NCBI GenBank assembly: GCA_964630835.1
Contig: CAZVZM010000003.1
Coordinates: 1 to 64,000, forward strand
Source: Halarsenatibacter sp964630835
Lineage (GTDB): Bacteria; Bacillota; Halanaerobiia; Halanaerobiales; Halarsenatibacteraceae
DNA length: 64,000 bases
Direction: 5' to 3'
A model generated the notes under the pieces. That model was not told the DNA's origin. It was given only the letters and a program-made list of their open reading frames with translations, and did no database searches. Shown piece after piece: positions 46,532 through 55,587 of this stretch. The position numbers were made by a program, and so were the translations under genes. How positions within the stretch are numbered: the first letter of the stretch is position 1; every line of letters starts with the position of its first letter.

Positions 46532-46809
46532 CATCTCTGGTTCTGGATGGCTGCAGAGCCGGCTGGGTGGCGGCCGGGAAAAATTCAGAACTGAATGGAA
46601 AAGACAGGGTTTTCATAAAGCTTTATGAGAGCAAAGAAGAGCTCTGGCAGGAACAGGGCGATGCCCATCTGATTTTGATCGATATTCCCATGGGCCTGAA
46701 AGAAAAAGGCCCCAAAGAAAGGCGCTGCGATAAGGAGGCCAGAGCCCTGCTGGATCGTTTTAAATCCAGCATTTTCCCATATCCCTACAGGGTCATAGAA
46801 CAACCTTAA
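46528..46809 (+). pseudogene. Truncated DUF429 copy downstream of hutU
   Basis: The frame (93 codons) matches the N-terminus of the DUF429-CobO fusion at 50133 almost residue for residue (LDGCRAGWVAAG, LILIDIPMGLKEKGP, RRCDKEARALLDRFKSS). It departs after FPYPYR and stops 9 codons later, close to a miniature element. Nucleotide identity to the intact gene is also high, so it is a partial duplicate. The start overlaps the hutU stop (ATGA). Probably non-functional. Confidence 0.8.
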
Positions 46810-46825
46810 ATGTCTGTAAAATTAT

Positions 46826-47249
46826 AGCTGTTCACTTCTTATTACAGGAAGCTATAAGGCGAAGTGATATTCGAAATTTTTCGAACCCCGGATCAGGTCC
46901 ATGGCCAAAAAATCGTGTCCCCGGCTCAGGATGTGCCGGGCTGAGCGTGAGCTCATGGAGGAGCTCTCGTGAAGGAAGCACTATTTTTTGGCCGAAAACT
47001 AAACTAAAGTAGAGGAAAAATTTCATGTGAGCGGAGCCTTATAGCTTCCATGAATAGTTGCACTGAATAAAGTTGATATAATTATGATTTCAAAATTATA
47101 ATCACCGCCATATCATACAATCTACCAATCAAATAGCCAGTATACGGACTTTTCGCAGTGCAATCATGAATGAGATCTATAAAAGTGGGATAATATCCTG
47201 ATTGTAAGTGTTCTCAAACAAAATGCAACAACTGATTTGGAGAAGAACC
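46826..47249. repeat. ISL3-like miniature element interrupted by a second element
   Basis: Shares the GGAAGCTATAAGGCGAAGTGAT block, the GTGCCGGGCTGAGCGTGAGC centre and the GGAGAAGAACC right end with the 362-bp copy. The left end is diverged or lost, so the exact boundary is uncertain, and no target duplication is found. It abuts the truncated DUF429 frame, suggesting a rearrangement at this point. Confidence 0.8.
47057..47165. mobile_element. Nested 109-bp miniature element with TTGCACTG termini
   Basis: Inverted ends GTTGCACTG and CAGTGCAATC (extended similarity TTGCACTGnnnAAAGT on both arms). Flanked by near-identical 7-bp repeats ATGAATA/ATGAATG, which occur only once (ATGAATG) at this spot in the uninterrupted copy at 32745-33106. 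Non-coding and AT-rich; it depends on a transposase elsewhere. Confidence 0.8.
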
Positions 47250-47618
47250 CTATTTTTTAACCTTGCACTATTGTTAGTATATCACAGTATTTTAGATAGT
47301 GGGAGGTATTTAACCTACAAATATCCGCCAAATTCATCTCCACCTAATACAGTTGTTTGGATGGAGTTTTCTTTGGCGACTTAAGATAAATTAGGTTAAA
47401 TTGTGAGAAAAATCCTAAGAAGTATAGCGGTATAAAGAAAACGCCGGGGCAGCAACCCCCCGGCGTTTTTGCATTATAATAAATTAGATTTTTTGAGCCA
47501 TGGATTTGCTCCGGGCCTTGATTGGAAGATTTCCGGTCGTGAACAGTGTCCTTTGCTCAAAAAACTCTCCCATAATTTTCGCGCAGACTCACACATTTTA
47601 AGTTGAGAACACAAATTT
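47250..47618. other. Intergenic region downstream of the Cache chemoreceptor
   Basis: No gene supported. Holds the terminator at 47437-47470. A GC-richer stretch at about 47500-47600 (GCCATGGATTTGCTCCGGGCC, TTTTCGCGC) may be an eroded remnant of the dispersed element. Confidence 0.35.
47437..47470. terminator. Bidirectional intrinsic terminator
   Basis: AAAACGCCGGGG CAGCAA CCCCCCGGCGTTTTT: a GC-rich stem of about 11 bp with A and T tracts on either side, so it works on both strands. It probably ends the minus-strand chemoreceptor transcript. Confidence 0.85.
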
Positions 47619-49730
47619 TTAGATGTTAAATTCATCAGTGCGGCTGGCCAGATCACGGGCGAGCTCGGAGAGATGATCGGCAGCCTCGACCACATCCTGA
47701 GTGGACGCTGACTGCTGCTGACTGGAGGCAGCCACCTCTTCAGAATTGGCGGAAAGCCGCTCACTCACATCTGCAACCTCCTGCATCGAGGCTTTCACCT
47801 GACTGCTTCTGGAAGCCATCCGCTCTGTGCTTGCAACGACTTCTTCAATGAGCCGCGTCAATTCATCTACAGCCCCTTCAATTTCCGCGAAGACGTCCTC
47901 GGTTTTCTCAATGGCGGAAACGCTCCTATCCACCATATCTGTGGATTCCTCCACTCGATCAACTGTGCTGTCCACGCGCCCCTGTATTTCTCCTATGAGA
48001 TCAGCTATTTCCTCGGTGGCCTGGGAGGATTCCTCTGCTAACTGCCTTATCTCCTCGGCGACTACACTGAAGCCCTGGCCCGCTTCTCCTGCCCTTGCCG
48101 CTTCTATGGCAGCATTTAGAGCGAGCAGGTTTGTCTGCTCGGAAATATCGTGGATCATATCTACAATTTCATCAATCTCGCCGGAAAGCTCTCCCAGCTC
48201 GTCAATATCATCGGCAACCTGCTGCTGTTTTTCGCTCACTCTCTTTATCTGTTCGGTGGAGGCCTTCACAGATTTTCCCCCCCGGGAAAGCTCTTCCCGG
48301 GCTGTTTCCGCCTGTTCCTCCATGCTGTCCGCTTTATCGGCAACTCCCTCAATCTGTCCGCTCAGCTCATCCATGCTGCTTTCTGTATCCTCGATCTGAG
48401 CTGTCTGCTCCTCCGCTCCCGCTGCAACATCTTCGATGGCGCTGCTTACTTCCTGAGCGGACGCGGACATCTCTTCGCTGGTAGCGGAAAGCTCCTGGCT
48501 GCGGGCGCTTAGATTGTCGGAAACTTCGCTTAAACCCGAAACCGTCCCGGTAAGAGATGAGCGCATGGAGTTTAAAGCCTCAGCTAAAACTCCTCTCTCA
48601 TCTCTTTCATCGATCTTAAGCTCCTTAACCTTCAGATTTCCGCCGGCGATTTCATCTGCAAAACCTGCTGCCTGCACCAGAGGATTAACCAGGCTGCGGG
48701 CAAAGAAAATTGCTGCAATAATAACCACAACTGCGATGGCCAGGCCTGCCAGAAGCGTATTATTACGGAGATTATCTATGGCGGCAAAAGCCTCACTTTC
48801 CTCCATGGTGGCAATGATCGCCCAATCTAGCCCCAGCACATCCAGAGGCTGATAGGAGGCGAGCACCTCCTCGCCCCGATAGTCATGTTCCAGCATCTCT
48901 CCCTGTTCGCCATCCAGGGCCAGCTGTGCAGCCTCCATATTTATCTCCCTTTCCAGAATGGCGCTCTCATCCAGAAAACGGGAGTCGGTTCTCATAATTC
49001 CGTCCGGTCCTACGAGGTAGGTTTCACCGGTCTCTCCCAGGCCTTCCTCGCGCAGCATAATATCGTTGATCTCGTCAATATGTACCTCCAATAATAAGAC
49101 ACCCACAAGTTCGCCATCATCTTCTACGGGTGCAGATATGAAGGATGAGGGCTCGCCGTGCAGCTCATAGCGCTGAAAGTCAGTGAGATAAATTTCCTCT
49201 CGCCCCATTTCAAAAGCCTGACCGAGATGGGTTTGAGCAAACTCCCCATCCTCCAGATTTGTTCCCAGATCGTCGCGCTCCTGCACGGAAAAGACCACAT
49301 CACCGTCGTAGTTAGCCAGCAGTATATCTCCAAAACCTCTCTGTTCCATGATTTCCTCATATTCTTCAGCATATTCGCCCTCCGCCCGGGCATAGCGGGC
49401 GCTGTCAAATCCATCCTCCATGCCCTCCAAAACAAGGGCCCTGGAAAAGTCTGCCAGGCTTTCCTGCGCCAGACCGAGCCCGGCAATATTGCTCGCCTCC
49501 AGAGCGAGATGCTCTAAGTGCATCTCCACCTGCACCGCGCGGGCATCTCTGATGGCTTCTAAATTTTCCCATGTAGCACCCTCTAAACCGTCGCTCCCCT
49601 GAAATAATCCCAGCAAAGCCATAATGGCAGCAGGTATTAGAGCTAAAAGCAAAAATATGATGAGAAGTTTAATGGAAAGGCTAAAACCTTCAGTTTCAAC
49701 TCCCTCGCTGCTTTTGAAAATTATGACCAT
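47619..49730 (-). CDS. Methyl-accepting chemotaxis protein with periplasmic dCache sensor
   Basis: Chemoreceptor (703 aa). First membrane span at about residues 20-42, a large acidic periplasmic dCache-type domain (about 45-320; QRYELHGEPSSFISAPVED and ETYLVGPDGIMRTDSRF), second span at about 325-348. HAMP follows (SLVNPLVQAAGFADEIAGGN), then the signalling domain with EAARAGEAGQGFSVVAEEIR. ATG lies directly after AAAGGGG, an unusually short spacing. Ligand unknown. Confidence 0.93.
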   Translation of the reverse strand: MVIIFKSSEGVETEGFSLSIKLLIIFLLLALIPAAIMALLGLFQGSDGLEGATWENLEAIRDARAVQVEMHLEHLALEASNIAGLGLAQESLADFSRALVLEGMEDGFDSARYARAEGEYAEEYEEIMEQRGFGDILLANYDGDVVFSVQERDDLGTNLEDGEFAQTHLGQAFEMGREEIYLTDFQRYELHGEPSSFISAPVEDDGELVGVLLLEVHIDEINDIMLREEGLGETGETYLVGPDGIMRTDSRFLDESAILEREINMEAAQLALDGEQGEMLEHDYRGEEVLASYQPLDVLGLDWAIIATMEESEAFAAIDNLRNNTLLAGLAIAVVVIIAAIFFARSLVNPLVQAAGFADEIAGGNLKVKELKIDERDERGVLAEALNSMRSSLTGTVSGLSEVSDNLSARSQELSATSEEMSASAQEVSSAIEDVAAGAEEQTAQIEDTESSMDELSGQIEGVADKADSMEEQAETAREELSRGGKSVKASTEQIKRVSEKQQQVADDIDELGELSGEIDEIVDMIHDISEQTNLLALNAAIEAARAGEAGQGFSVVAEEIRQLAEESSQATEEIADLIGEIQGRVDSTVDRVEESTDMVDRSVSAIEKTEDVFAEIEGAVDELTRLIEEVVASTERMASRSSQVKASMQEVADVSERLSANSEEVAASSQQQSASTQDVVEAADHLSELARDLASRTDEFNI

Positions 49731-50060
49731 CCCCTTTCTGAAAATATCTTATCAAGTCTGAGAAAATTTGAGAGAAAAATAGATGCTCGAAACAGGCTTA
49801 AATATATTGTGTAATCCTTCGCAAAGCTCTTCCAGAAATCCCGCGCTCATTCCGCCTTCCTGAACCGGAAAAATTTAAGGCCCGGAGGATAATTTACTTT
49901 ATGCCGGCCTATAAAAATTTTGTGCTCTTTCTTATTGCGCCTATTTCATTCAATTTATTGTTATACCATTTATTATTGATCCCTCTCCAAAATCCTTTTT
50001 TTGAGGAGGCTTAATATCTAAATTAATCCCTGAAAATCACAAATTTAAAAAACAGGTTTT

Positions 50061-50089
50061 TTGAATCGTAACACAAAAAGAAATATAAT
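50061..50089 (+). promoter_or_regulatory. Sigma-A-type promoter of the DUF429-CobO gene
   Basis: TTGAAT at 50061-50066, a 17-bp spacer and TATAAT at 50084-50089, about 45 bp before the ATG at 50133. The -10 is perfect and the -35 differs at two positions. The rest of the 49731-50132 gap holds no gene that I can support. Confidence 0.65.
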
Positions 50090-50132
50090 GATATATGGAG
50101 AAGAAACCAAAATTTAATGGAGGTGTATCTGA

Positions 50133-51533
50133 ATGCCCTATCTTGGCCTGGATGGCTGCAGAGCCGGCTGGGTGGCGGCCGGGGAAAATCCAGAGATTAA
50201 AGGCAAGGGGAAATTTTTCATAAAGCTTTATGAAAATATTGAGGAACTGTGGCGGGAGCTCGACGATGTCCGCCTGATTTTGATCGATATTCCCATCGGC
50301 CTGAAAGAAAAAGGCCCCGAGGAGAGGCGCTGCGATAAGGAGGCCCGAGCCCTGCTGGATCGTTTTAAATCCAGCGTTTTTCCCGTTCCCTGCAGGCAGG
50401 CACTTAAAGCTGAAAGCTGGGAGGAAGCCAACCGCATCAATAAAAAGTATTGCGGCGGCAAAGGCTTAAGCAAACAATCCTGGGGCATAGCTGATAAAGT
50501 TGCCGAAGTGGATCAATTTTTAACAAAAACGCCGGAGGCAAAGTCAATCATGCGAGAATCCCACCCGGAGGTTGTATTTTGGGCCTTAAACGGAGGCAAA
50601 GAAATACAGCACAGCAAAAAGGAAACCGCAGGCTTAGATGAAAGAATCGCCCTGCTGGAAAACTTCATACCCGAAGCCCGACAGCTTATAGCTGAAGCCC
50701 GGGAAAAGCATGGAGGCAGCCTAAAAAAAGATGATATATGCGATGCCATTGCTCTCCTGGTCGCCGCCCGCCGGTGCGAGCATAACCTGATTTCTCTCCC
50801 TCAGGAAGAGGCCGTCCGAGAGGTAGATCCCCGCGGGCTAAAAATGGAAATAGTCTACCCCGCCATATCAGGGCAGAAAACTCCTGCCGGAAAAAACGAT
50901 GTTGCAGGCAGGAATTTTTGCGCTCCCTCCGGAAATATGGGAGGGGAGATGATAAAATTGTGCGCAGAAGATGAAAAGACCGGAAAAACCAATATCGAAG
51001 ACAGCTCCGCCGCCGAAACAAAGCCAGGCATGTTTCATCTCTATACCGGTACCGGCAAGGGCAAAACCACCGCCGCTCTGGGTTTAAGCCTCAGGGCACT
51101 GGGAGCGGGAAAAAGGGTGTTCTTTGCTCAATTTGTCAAAGGCAAACGTTACAGCGAGCTCAATATAATTGAAAACCTTGAAAATATAGAGCTTAAACAG
51201 TACGGCCGTCGCTGTTTTATCCGGGGAGAACCTGAGGAAGAGGATATCCGCCTGGCCCGGGAGGGTCTTGAGGAGGCCGGCGAAATCCTTAAGGCCGGCG
51301 ATCACGAGCTGGTGGTGCTGGATGAGGCCACAATAGCTCTGCATTACGAGCTTTTCACCGCTGAGGAGCTGCTCAGAGCAATTGATAGCCGGGCCCCCGG
51401 GGTGGAGGTCGTGGTAACAGGTCGCCCCCGTTACGAAGAGCTTGAGGAGGCCGCCGATTTAGCCACCGACATGAACAAGATCAAACATTACTTTGACAGA
51501 GATGTTCCCGCCCGCACCGGTATCGAAAAGTAG
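50133..51533 (+). CDS. cobO: Fusion of DUF429 (RNase-H-like) and cob(I)alamin adenosyltransferase CobO
   Basis: 466 residues. Positions 1 to about 230 are DUF429, a predicted RNase-H-fold domain (LGLDGCRAGWVAAG, ILIDIPIGL, RESHPEVVFWALNGG, KKDDICDAIALLVAA). A polar linker runs to 299. Positions 300-466 are the CobO/BtuR ATP:corrinoid adenosyltransferase: FHLYTGTGKGKTTAALGL (P-loop), FAQFVKGKRYSEL, ELVVLDEATIALHYEL and VVVTGRPRYEELEEAADLAT. An internal ATG near 50950 behind GGAGGGG could yield CobO separately. Promoter just upstream; monocistronic. Confidence 0.88.
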   Translation: MPYLGLDGCRAGWVAAGENPEIKGKGKFFIKLYENIEELWRELDDVRLILIDIPIGLKEKGPEERRCDKEARALLDRFKSSVFPVPCRQALKAESWEEANRINKKYCGGKGLSKQSWGIADKVAEVDQFLTKTPEAKSIMRESHPEVVFWALNGGKEIQHSKKETAGLDERIALLENFIPEARQLIAEAREKHGGSLKKDDICDAIALLVAARRCEHNLISLPQEEAVREVDPRGLKMEIVYPAISGQKTPAGKNDVAGRNFCAPSGNMGGEMIKLCAEDEKTGKTNIEDSSAAETKPGMFHLYTGTGKGKTTAALGLSLRALGAGKRVFFAQFVKGKRYSELNIIENLENIELKQYGRRCFIRGEPEEEDIRLAREGLEEAGEILKAGDHELVVLDEATIALHYELFTAEELLRAIDSRAPGVEVVVTGRPRYEELEEAADLATDMNKIKHYFDRDVPARTGIEK

Positions 51534-51549
51534 CTTTTTAATCTTTGTT

Positions 51550-51730
51550 AAGTTCACCTGCATTCAGGACAACTATCCGCCCTGTCCCTGGAAGCTAAGG
51601 GGCTGCTTTCACAATAAATTTTTTCCTCTGCTTAAATTTAAGTCTTCAGCCAAAAAATAGTGCCCCCTTTCGCAAAAGCTTACTTCCTGAGCCTGCTTTC
51701 AACAAAGAGTTAATTAGCTATGGCTTATAT
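51550..51730. repeat. Degenerate copy of the dispersed element
   Basis: Contains in order a diverged AAGTTCACCTGCATTCAGGAC, CTGGAAGCTAAGGGGC, CACAATAAATTTTTTCCTCT and GCCAAAAAATAGTGCCCCC, matching the minus orientation of the intact copy. Ends decayed, no target duplication. Lies between the CobO-fusion and tryptophanase genes. Confidence 0.6.
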
Positions 51731-51753
51731 ATTTTGGATGGGATCTTCTTTTC

Positions 51754-53139
51754 TCATTTTTCAACTGGTTCAAATCTGGCGGTAAAATGTCTTAGAACTT
51801 TCGGCTCATAGGTAAATTTTAAGCCTTTTAGCTCCTCTGCCTTTTCCGCAGCCCTGATCATGCCCCGGGCCACAACATCAAGATGATTATCGGTGTAGAC
51901 CCGGCGGGGAATTGTCAGGCGGAGAAGCTCCAGAGGAGCTTTTTGATTTTTGCCCGTCTCCGGATCCCGACCTAAAAGCAGGGATCCCACCTCAACTCCC
52001 CGCACTCCCGCTTCGCGATAAAGCTGGACGGCCAGGGACTGGGCGGGAAATTGATAGTGAGGAATGTGGGGGAGGATCTCTCCGGCGTTAACAAAGACTG
52101 CGTGACCGCCCACGGGGTACTGTATGGGAATGCCGGCCTCTTTAAGCCTTCTCCCCAGATACTGCACCTGACCTATCCTGTATTTGAGATAATCCAGGCC
52201 GATAACCTCCTTTAAACCGCGGGCTACAGCCTCCATGTCCCGGCCAGCCAGACCTCCGTAGGTGGGAAAACCCTCTCTGGGCACCACCCGATTGCGCACC
52301 TGCCTGTAAAGTTCTTCATCTTTTTTTATTCCTATCAATCCGCCAATATTGGCAATGGCATCCTTCTTGGCGCTCATGGTAAAAGCCCGGGCATGGCTGA
52401 ACATTTCCCTGACTATACGCTCAATTGAACTCTCCCGGTAATTATCCTCGCGCTGTTTGATAAAATAGGCGTTTTCGGCAAAACGGGCGGCATCCAAAAT
52501 CAGGGGAAGATCATATTTATCTGCGACCTCCCGGGCCCTCTCTATATTGCTCAGGGATACGGGCTGGCCGCCGGCGCTGTTACAGGTAACTGTGACTATG
52601 ATAAAGGCTACATTTTCTGCACCCACCTCCTGGATGAATTCCTCCGTCTTCTCTATATCCAGATTTCCCTTAAAGGGATGATATTCTCCGGTGCTTAGGG
52701 CGTTTTCAGTATATATATCTACAGCCTTAGCCCCGGCCAGCTCGATATGAGCGCGGGTGGTGTCAAAATGCATGTTGCCAATTACATACTGCCCCTCCTC
52801 TGCCAGCAGGGGAAAGAGAACTTCCTCAGCTCCCCGGCCCTGGTGGGTGGGCACCGCGTAATCAAAGCCGAAAAGGTCCTGCACCGTCTTTTCAAGATGA
52901 AAATAATTTTTGCTGCCAGCATATGACTCATCGCCCAGCATCAGCCCGGCCCACTGATTGTCGCTCATGGCTCCGGTGCCGCTGTCGGTGAGTAGATCAA
53001 TGTATACCTCCTCGGAGCTTAGATTAAAAAGATTGTAACCGGCGTCTTCAATGGCCTGCTCACGCTGAGGCCGCGGCAGCAGCTTAATCGGCTCTACAGC
53101 TTTTATCCTGAAGGGCTCCGCCCGCAGTTCTTCATCCAT
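51754..53139 (-). CDS. tnaA: Tryptophanase (L-tryptophan indole-lyase)
   Basis: PLP enzyme (about 461 aa) splitting tryptophan to indole, pyruvate and ammonia. The PLP lysine lies in FTMSAKKDAIANIGGL, and GVRGVEVGSLLLGRDPETG matches tryptophanases rather than tyrosine phenol-lyases. TDSGTGAMSDNQWAG and PTHQGRGAEE are shared by both. I chose ATG 53139 because AGGAGGT precedes it; the frame opens upstream at 53205. No tnaC leader or tnaB permease recognised. A TPL paralogue lies immediately upstream. Confidence 0.92.
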   Translation of the reverse strand: MDEELRAEPFRIKAVEPIKLLPRPQREQAIEDAGYNLFNLSSEEVYIDLLTDSGTGAMSDNQWAGLMLGDESYAGSKNYFHLEKTVQDLFGFDYAVPTHQGRGAEEVLFPLLAEEGQYVIGNMHFDTTRAHIELAGAKAVDIYTENALSTGEYHPFKGNLDIEKTEEFIQEVGAENVAFIIVTVTCNSAGGQPVSLSNIERAREVADKYDLPLILDAARFAENAYFIKQREDNYRESSIERIVREMFSHARAFTMSAKKDAIANIGGLIGIKKDEELYRQVRNRVVPREGFPTYGGLAGRDMEAVARGLKEVIGLDYLKYRIGQVQYLGRRLKEAGIPIQYPVGGHAVFVNAGEILPHIPHYQFPAQSLAVQLYREAGVRGVEVGSLLLGRDPETGKNQKAPLELLRLTIPRRVYTDNHLDVVARGMIRAAEKAEELKGLKFTYEPKVLRHFTARFEPVEK

Positions 53140-53219
53140 TTTTTTACCTCCTGGTATTTTCATGGTTTCTCTACACATCATGCTGTTGAATATTGTCAAA
53201 ATCATCTTTCATAATGCCT

Positions 53220-53440
53220 GATCCCGGGAGATAAAAACCTCCGCTCACAATGAAATTTCTCCTCTACCCCGGTATAGTCTCTGCCCCATAAAATAGTTTT
53301 TTTCGCAAAAAATTTTCCCGAGCTCACCTCAACCCGGCATATCTTAAGCTGAGGATACAATTTTTGGCGAGGTGTGTGAACCCGGCGGCCACGGCTTCGA
53401 AAAATTTCCAGCGTCATTTCGCCTTGCTGCTGCAAAAAGG
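53220..53440. repeat. Degenerate copy of the dispersed element between the two lyase genes
   Basis: Blocks CCTCCGCTCACAATGAAATTTCTCCTCT, AAAATAGTTTTTTTCGC, AACCCGGCATATCTTAAGCTGAG and CGGCTTCGAAAAATTTCCAG match the element's minus orientation. Termini not intact. It separates the tryptophanase and tyrosine phenol-lyase genes. Confidence 0.6.
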
Positions 53441-53449
53441 AGTGTAAGT

Positions 53450-54829
53450 TCAGCCCAGAAGCTCAAATCGGGCTGTAAAGAAGCGCAATACCGGCGGCTC
53501 GTAGACAAATTTCAGGCCGGGAATTTCCTCCCGTCTTTTGTAAAGATTAATGACCCCTTCTGCTGCTGCATCCAGATGGGAGCGGGTGTAAACTCTGCGG
53601 GGAATAGTCATCCTCACTGTCTCCAGATCGGGATATATGTGGTTTCCGTCCTCATCCCGACCCGCGGAAACTATTCCTCTTTCCATGGTCCTCACTCCCG
53701 CCTCAAGATATATGTGAGCGGCCAGAGTCTGAGCCGGCAGCTCATCCTGACTTAAATGTGGGAGAAATTCTCTGGCGTCCAGAAATACCGCATGTCCCCC
53801 CACAGGAGTGACGATGGGAACTCCGGCTTCCCTTAACTTCTCTCCCAGATACTGCACCTGTCCAACTCTGTGATCAACATAGTCATAATCTGCAGCCTCA
53901 TATATGCCGCGAGCCATAGCCTCCATATCGCGCCCGGCCATGCCTCCGTAGGTGGACATTCCTTCGTAGACAACCACCAGCTGCGTGGCCTTAGTGTAGA
54001 TGTCCTCATCATTTACGGCCAGAAAACCGCCAATATTGACAAGGCAGTCCTTTTTGCCGCTCATTGTGCAGCCATCGGCATAGCTCATCATCTCACGCAT
54101 TATTGATGCGATCGATTTGTCTCCGTATCCTTCCTCTCTTTCCTTTATGAAATATGCATTTTCAACGCATCTTGTGGCATCAAATATTACCTTTATATCA
54201 TGGCTTTGGGAGAGGTCTTTCACCCTCTTTAAATTTTCCATGCTTACGGGCTGACCGCCCGCCATGTTGACGGTAACCCCCACATTAATATAGGGAATAT
54301 TTTTCTCTCCGACCTCTCTGATAAGCTCTTCATATTTATCAAGATCGACATTGCCCTTAAAGGGGTGATCGGAGCGAGGTTTATGCCCCTCATCTATAAT
54401 GACATCGACAAACTCTCCGCCATTGAGCTCGATGTGGGTTCTGGTGGTGGTGAAATACATGTTGCCCGGCACAACATCTCCCTCGCTTATCATAATCTGG
54501 GAGAGGAGATTTTCCGCTCCCCGCCCCTGATGAGTGGGCACCACAAACTCAAACCCGTAGAGATCCTTAACAGCATTCTCCAGATTGTACCAGTTATCGC
54601 TGCCTGCGTAGGCCTCATCTCCCTGCATCATCCCGGCCCACTGATTGTCGCTCATTGCCGATGTGCCGCTGTCGGTGAGAAGGTCGATATAGACATCCTC
54701 CGAATCGAGCAAAAATGTGTTATAGCCCGCCCTCTCCAGGGCGCTCTTTCTCTCCTCCCGATTTTTCCTATTCATCATCTCCACGGCCTTGATGCGGTAA
54801 GGCGGTGCCGGATATTCGTTATCTGACAT
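53450..54829 (-). CDS. tpl: Tyrosine phenol-lyase
   Basis: PLP enzyme (459 aa) cleaving tyrosine to phenol, pyruvate and ammonia. TMSGKKDCLVNIGGFLAVND carries the PLP lysine in the TPL-specific form, and VRTMERGIVSAGRDEDG holds the arginine that distinguishes TPL from tryptophanase. DSEDVYIDLLTDSGTSAMSD and the C-terminal LRFFTARFELL are typical. ATG behind TGGGGGG. With tnaA it suggests fermentation of aromatic amino acids to pyruvate. Confidence 0.94.
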   Translation of the reverse strand: MSDNEYPAPPYRIKAVEMMNRKNREERKSALERAGYNTFLLDSEDVYIDLLTDSGTSAMSDNQWAGMMQGDEAYAGSDNWYNLENAVKDLYGFEFVVPTHQGRGAENLLSQIMISEGDVVPGNMYFTTTRTHIELNGGEFVDVIIDEGHKPRSDHPFKGNVDLDKYEELIREVGEKNIPYINVGVTVNMAGGQPVSMENLKRVKDLSQSHDIKVIFDATRCVENAYFIKEREEGYGDKSIASIMREMMSYADGCTMSGKKDCLVNIGGFLAVNDEDIYTKATQLVVVYEGMSTYGGMAGRDMEAMARGIYEAADYDYVDHRVGQVQYLGEKLREAGVPIVTPVGGHAVFLDAREFLPHLSQDELPAQTLAAHIYLEAGVRTMERGIVSAGRDEDGNHIYPDLETVRMTIPRRVYTRSHLDAAAEGVINLYKRREEIPGLKFVYEPPVLRFFTARFELLG

Positions 54830-54879
54830 TTTTTAACCCCCCATTTATTTTTAATTCTTTGCGTTTGCTTGTTAAATAG

Positions 54880-55045
54880 GCCCGTTGGCCAAAATAATGC
54901 TGCCTTCGTGAGAGCACTTCCCTGAGCTCACGTCAGCACGGCACAATCCTGAGCCGGGAACACAATGTTTGGGCCCTGGACCTTCTGGACCTTACTCAGG
55001 CCTTGAAAAATTTCCAGTATCACTTTGTTTAATATCTTTCAGCCA
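54880..55045. repeat. Degenerate copy of the dispersed element
   Basis: GTTGGCCAAAATAATGCTGCCTTCGTGAGAGC, CCTGAGCTCACGTCAGCACGGC and GGCCTTGAAAAATTTCCAGTATCACTT follow the minus orientation of the GC-rich centre. No terminal repeats retained. Confidence 0.55.
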
Positions 55046-55587
55046 TAAATGTCATGGTGAAGATCTTATACCATGATAGAGATCTTATTGCGATATCTAT
55101 CAGCTAATAACAATAAGAACCCTTTAATGCATATCTGCCCTATATCGGTAAAATTTTCATTATTACAGGTGAAACCTAAATTTGTCGGCGATTAAATTTT
55201 CATAAAAATATAAAATATACCCACTTACAAAATATCAAATCAGGTGCATCAAAACAAGAGAAATTGCTGCTGTATTAAAGCATTAAAATTAGCGAGCGGC
55301 GGCGGGAAACCGTCTCCAATAAAGTGAAAAGGTGCTCATCTCCGCTGCGAGGAGAAAATGAGCAGCATAATAATCGGCAGTCATAAAATGCCATAAATTT
55401 TATTCCGCCCCTTTAATTTTTCGTCCAGGCCTGTAGATTTGCTGCCTGAATTTCAGCCTGAAGCAATGAGACCTAAAAACAGCCGGGCAGATTCATTCGG
55501 CGTTTCACTGTAAACCTGCCTATATCTGTGATATGATAGAAGACAGCAAAATTTCTTTTATGTAATATGTAATAGGGAGGAGTTTAA
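55046..55587. other. Intergenic leader of the cobalamin operon
   Basis: No gene seen. Contains a hairpin GCTCATCTCC-GCTGCGA-GGAGAAAATGAGC at about 55333-55363. I looked for a cobalamin-riboswitch core (GCCACTG and the AGYCAGGAGACCTGCC box) and did not find a convincing one, although CACTGTAAACCTGCC occurs near 55507. Ribosome site AGGGAGGAG at the right end. Confidence 0.4.

Noticed and set aside
55046..55587. Cobalamin riboswitch upstream of the cobQ-like gene
   Set aside because: Context invites it and CACTGTAAACCTGCC is suggestive, but the conserved core and B12 box are not present in order. A covariance-model search would decide.
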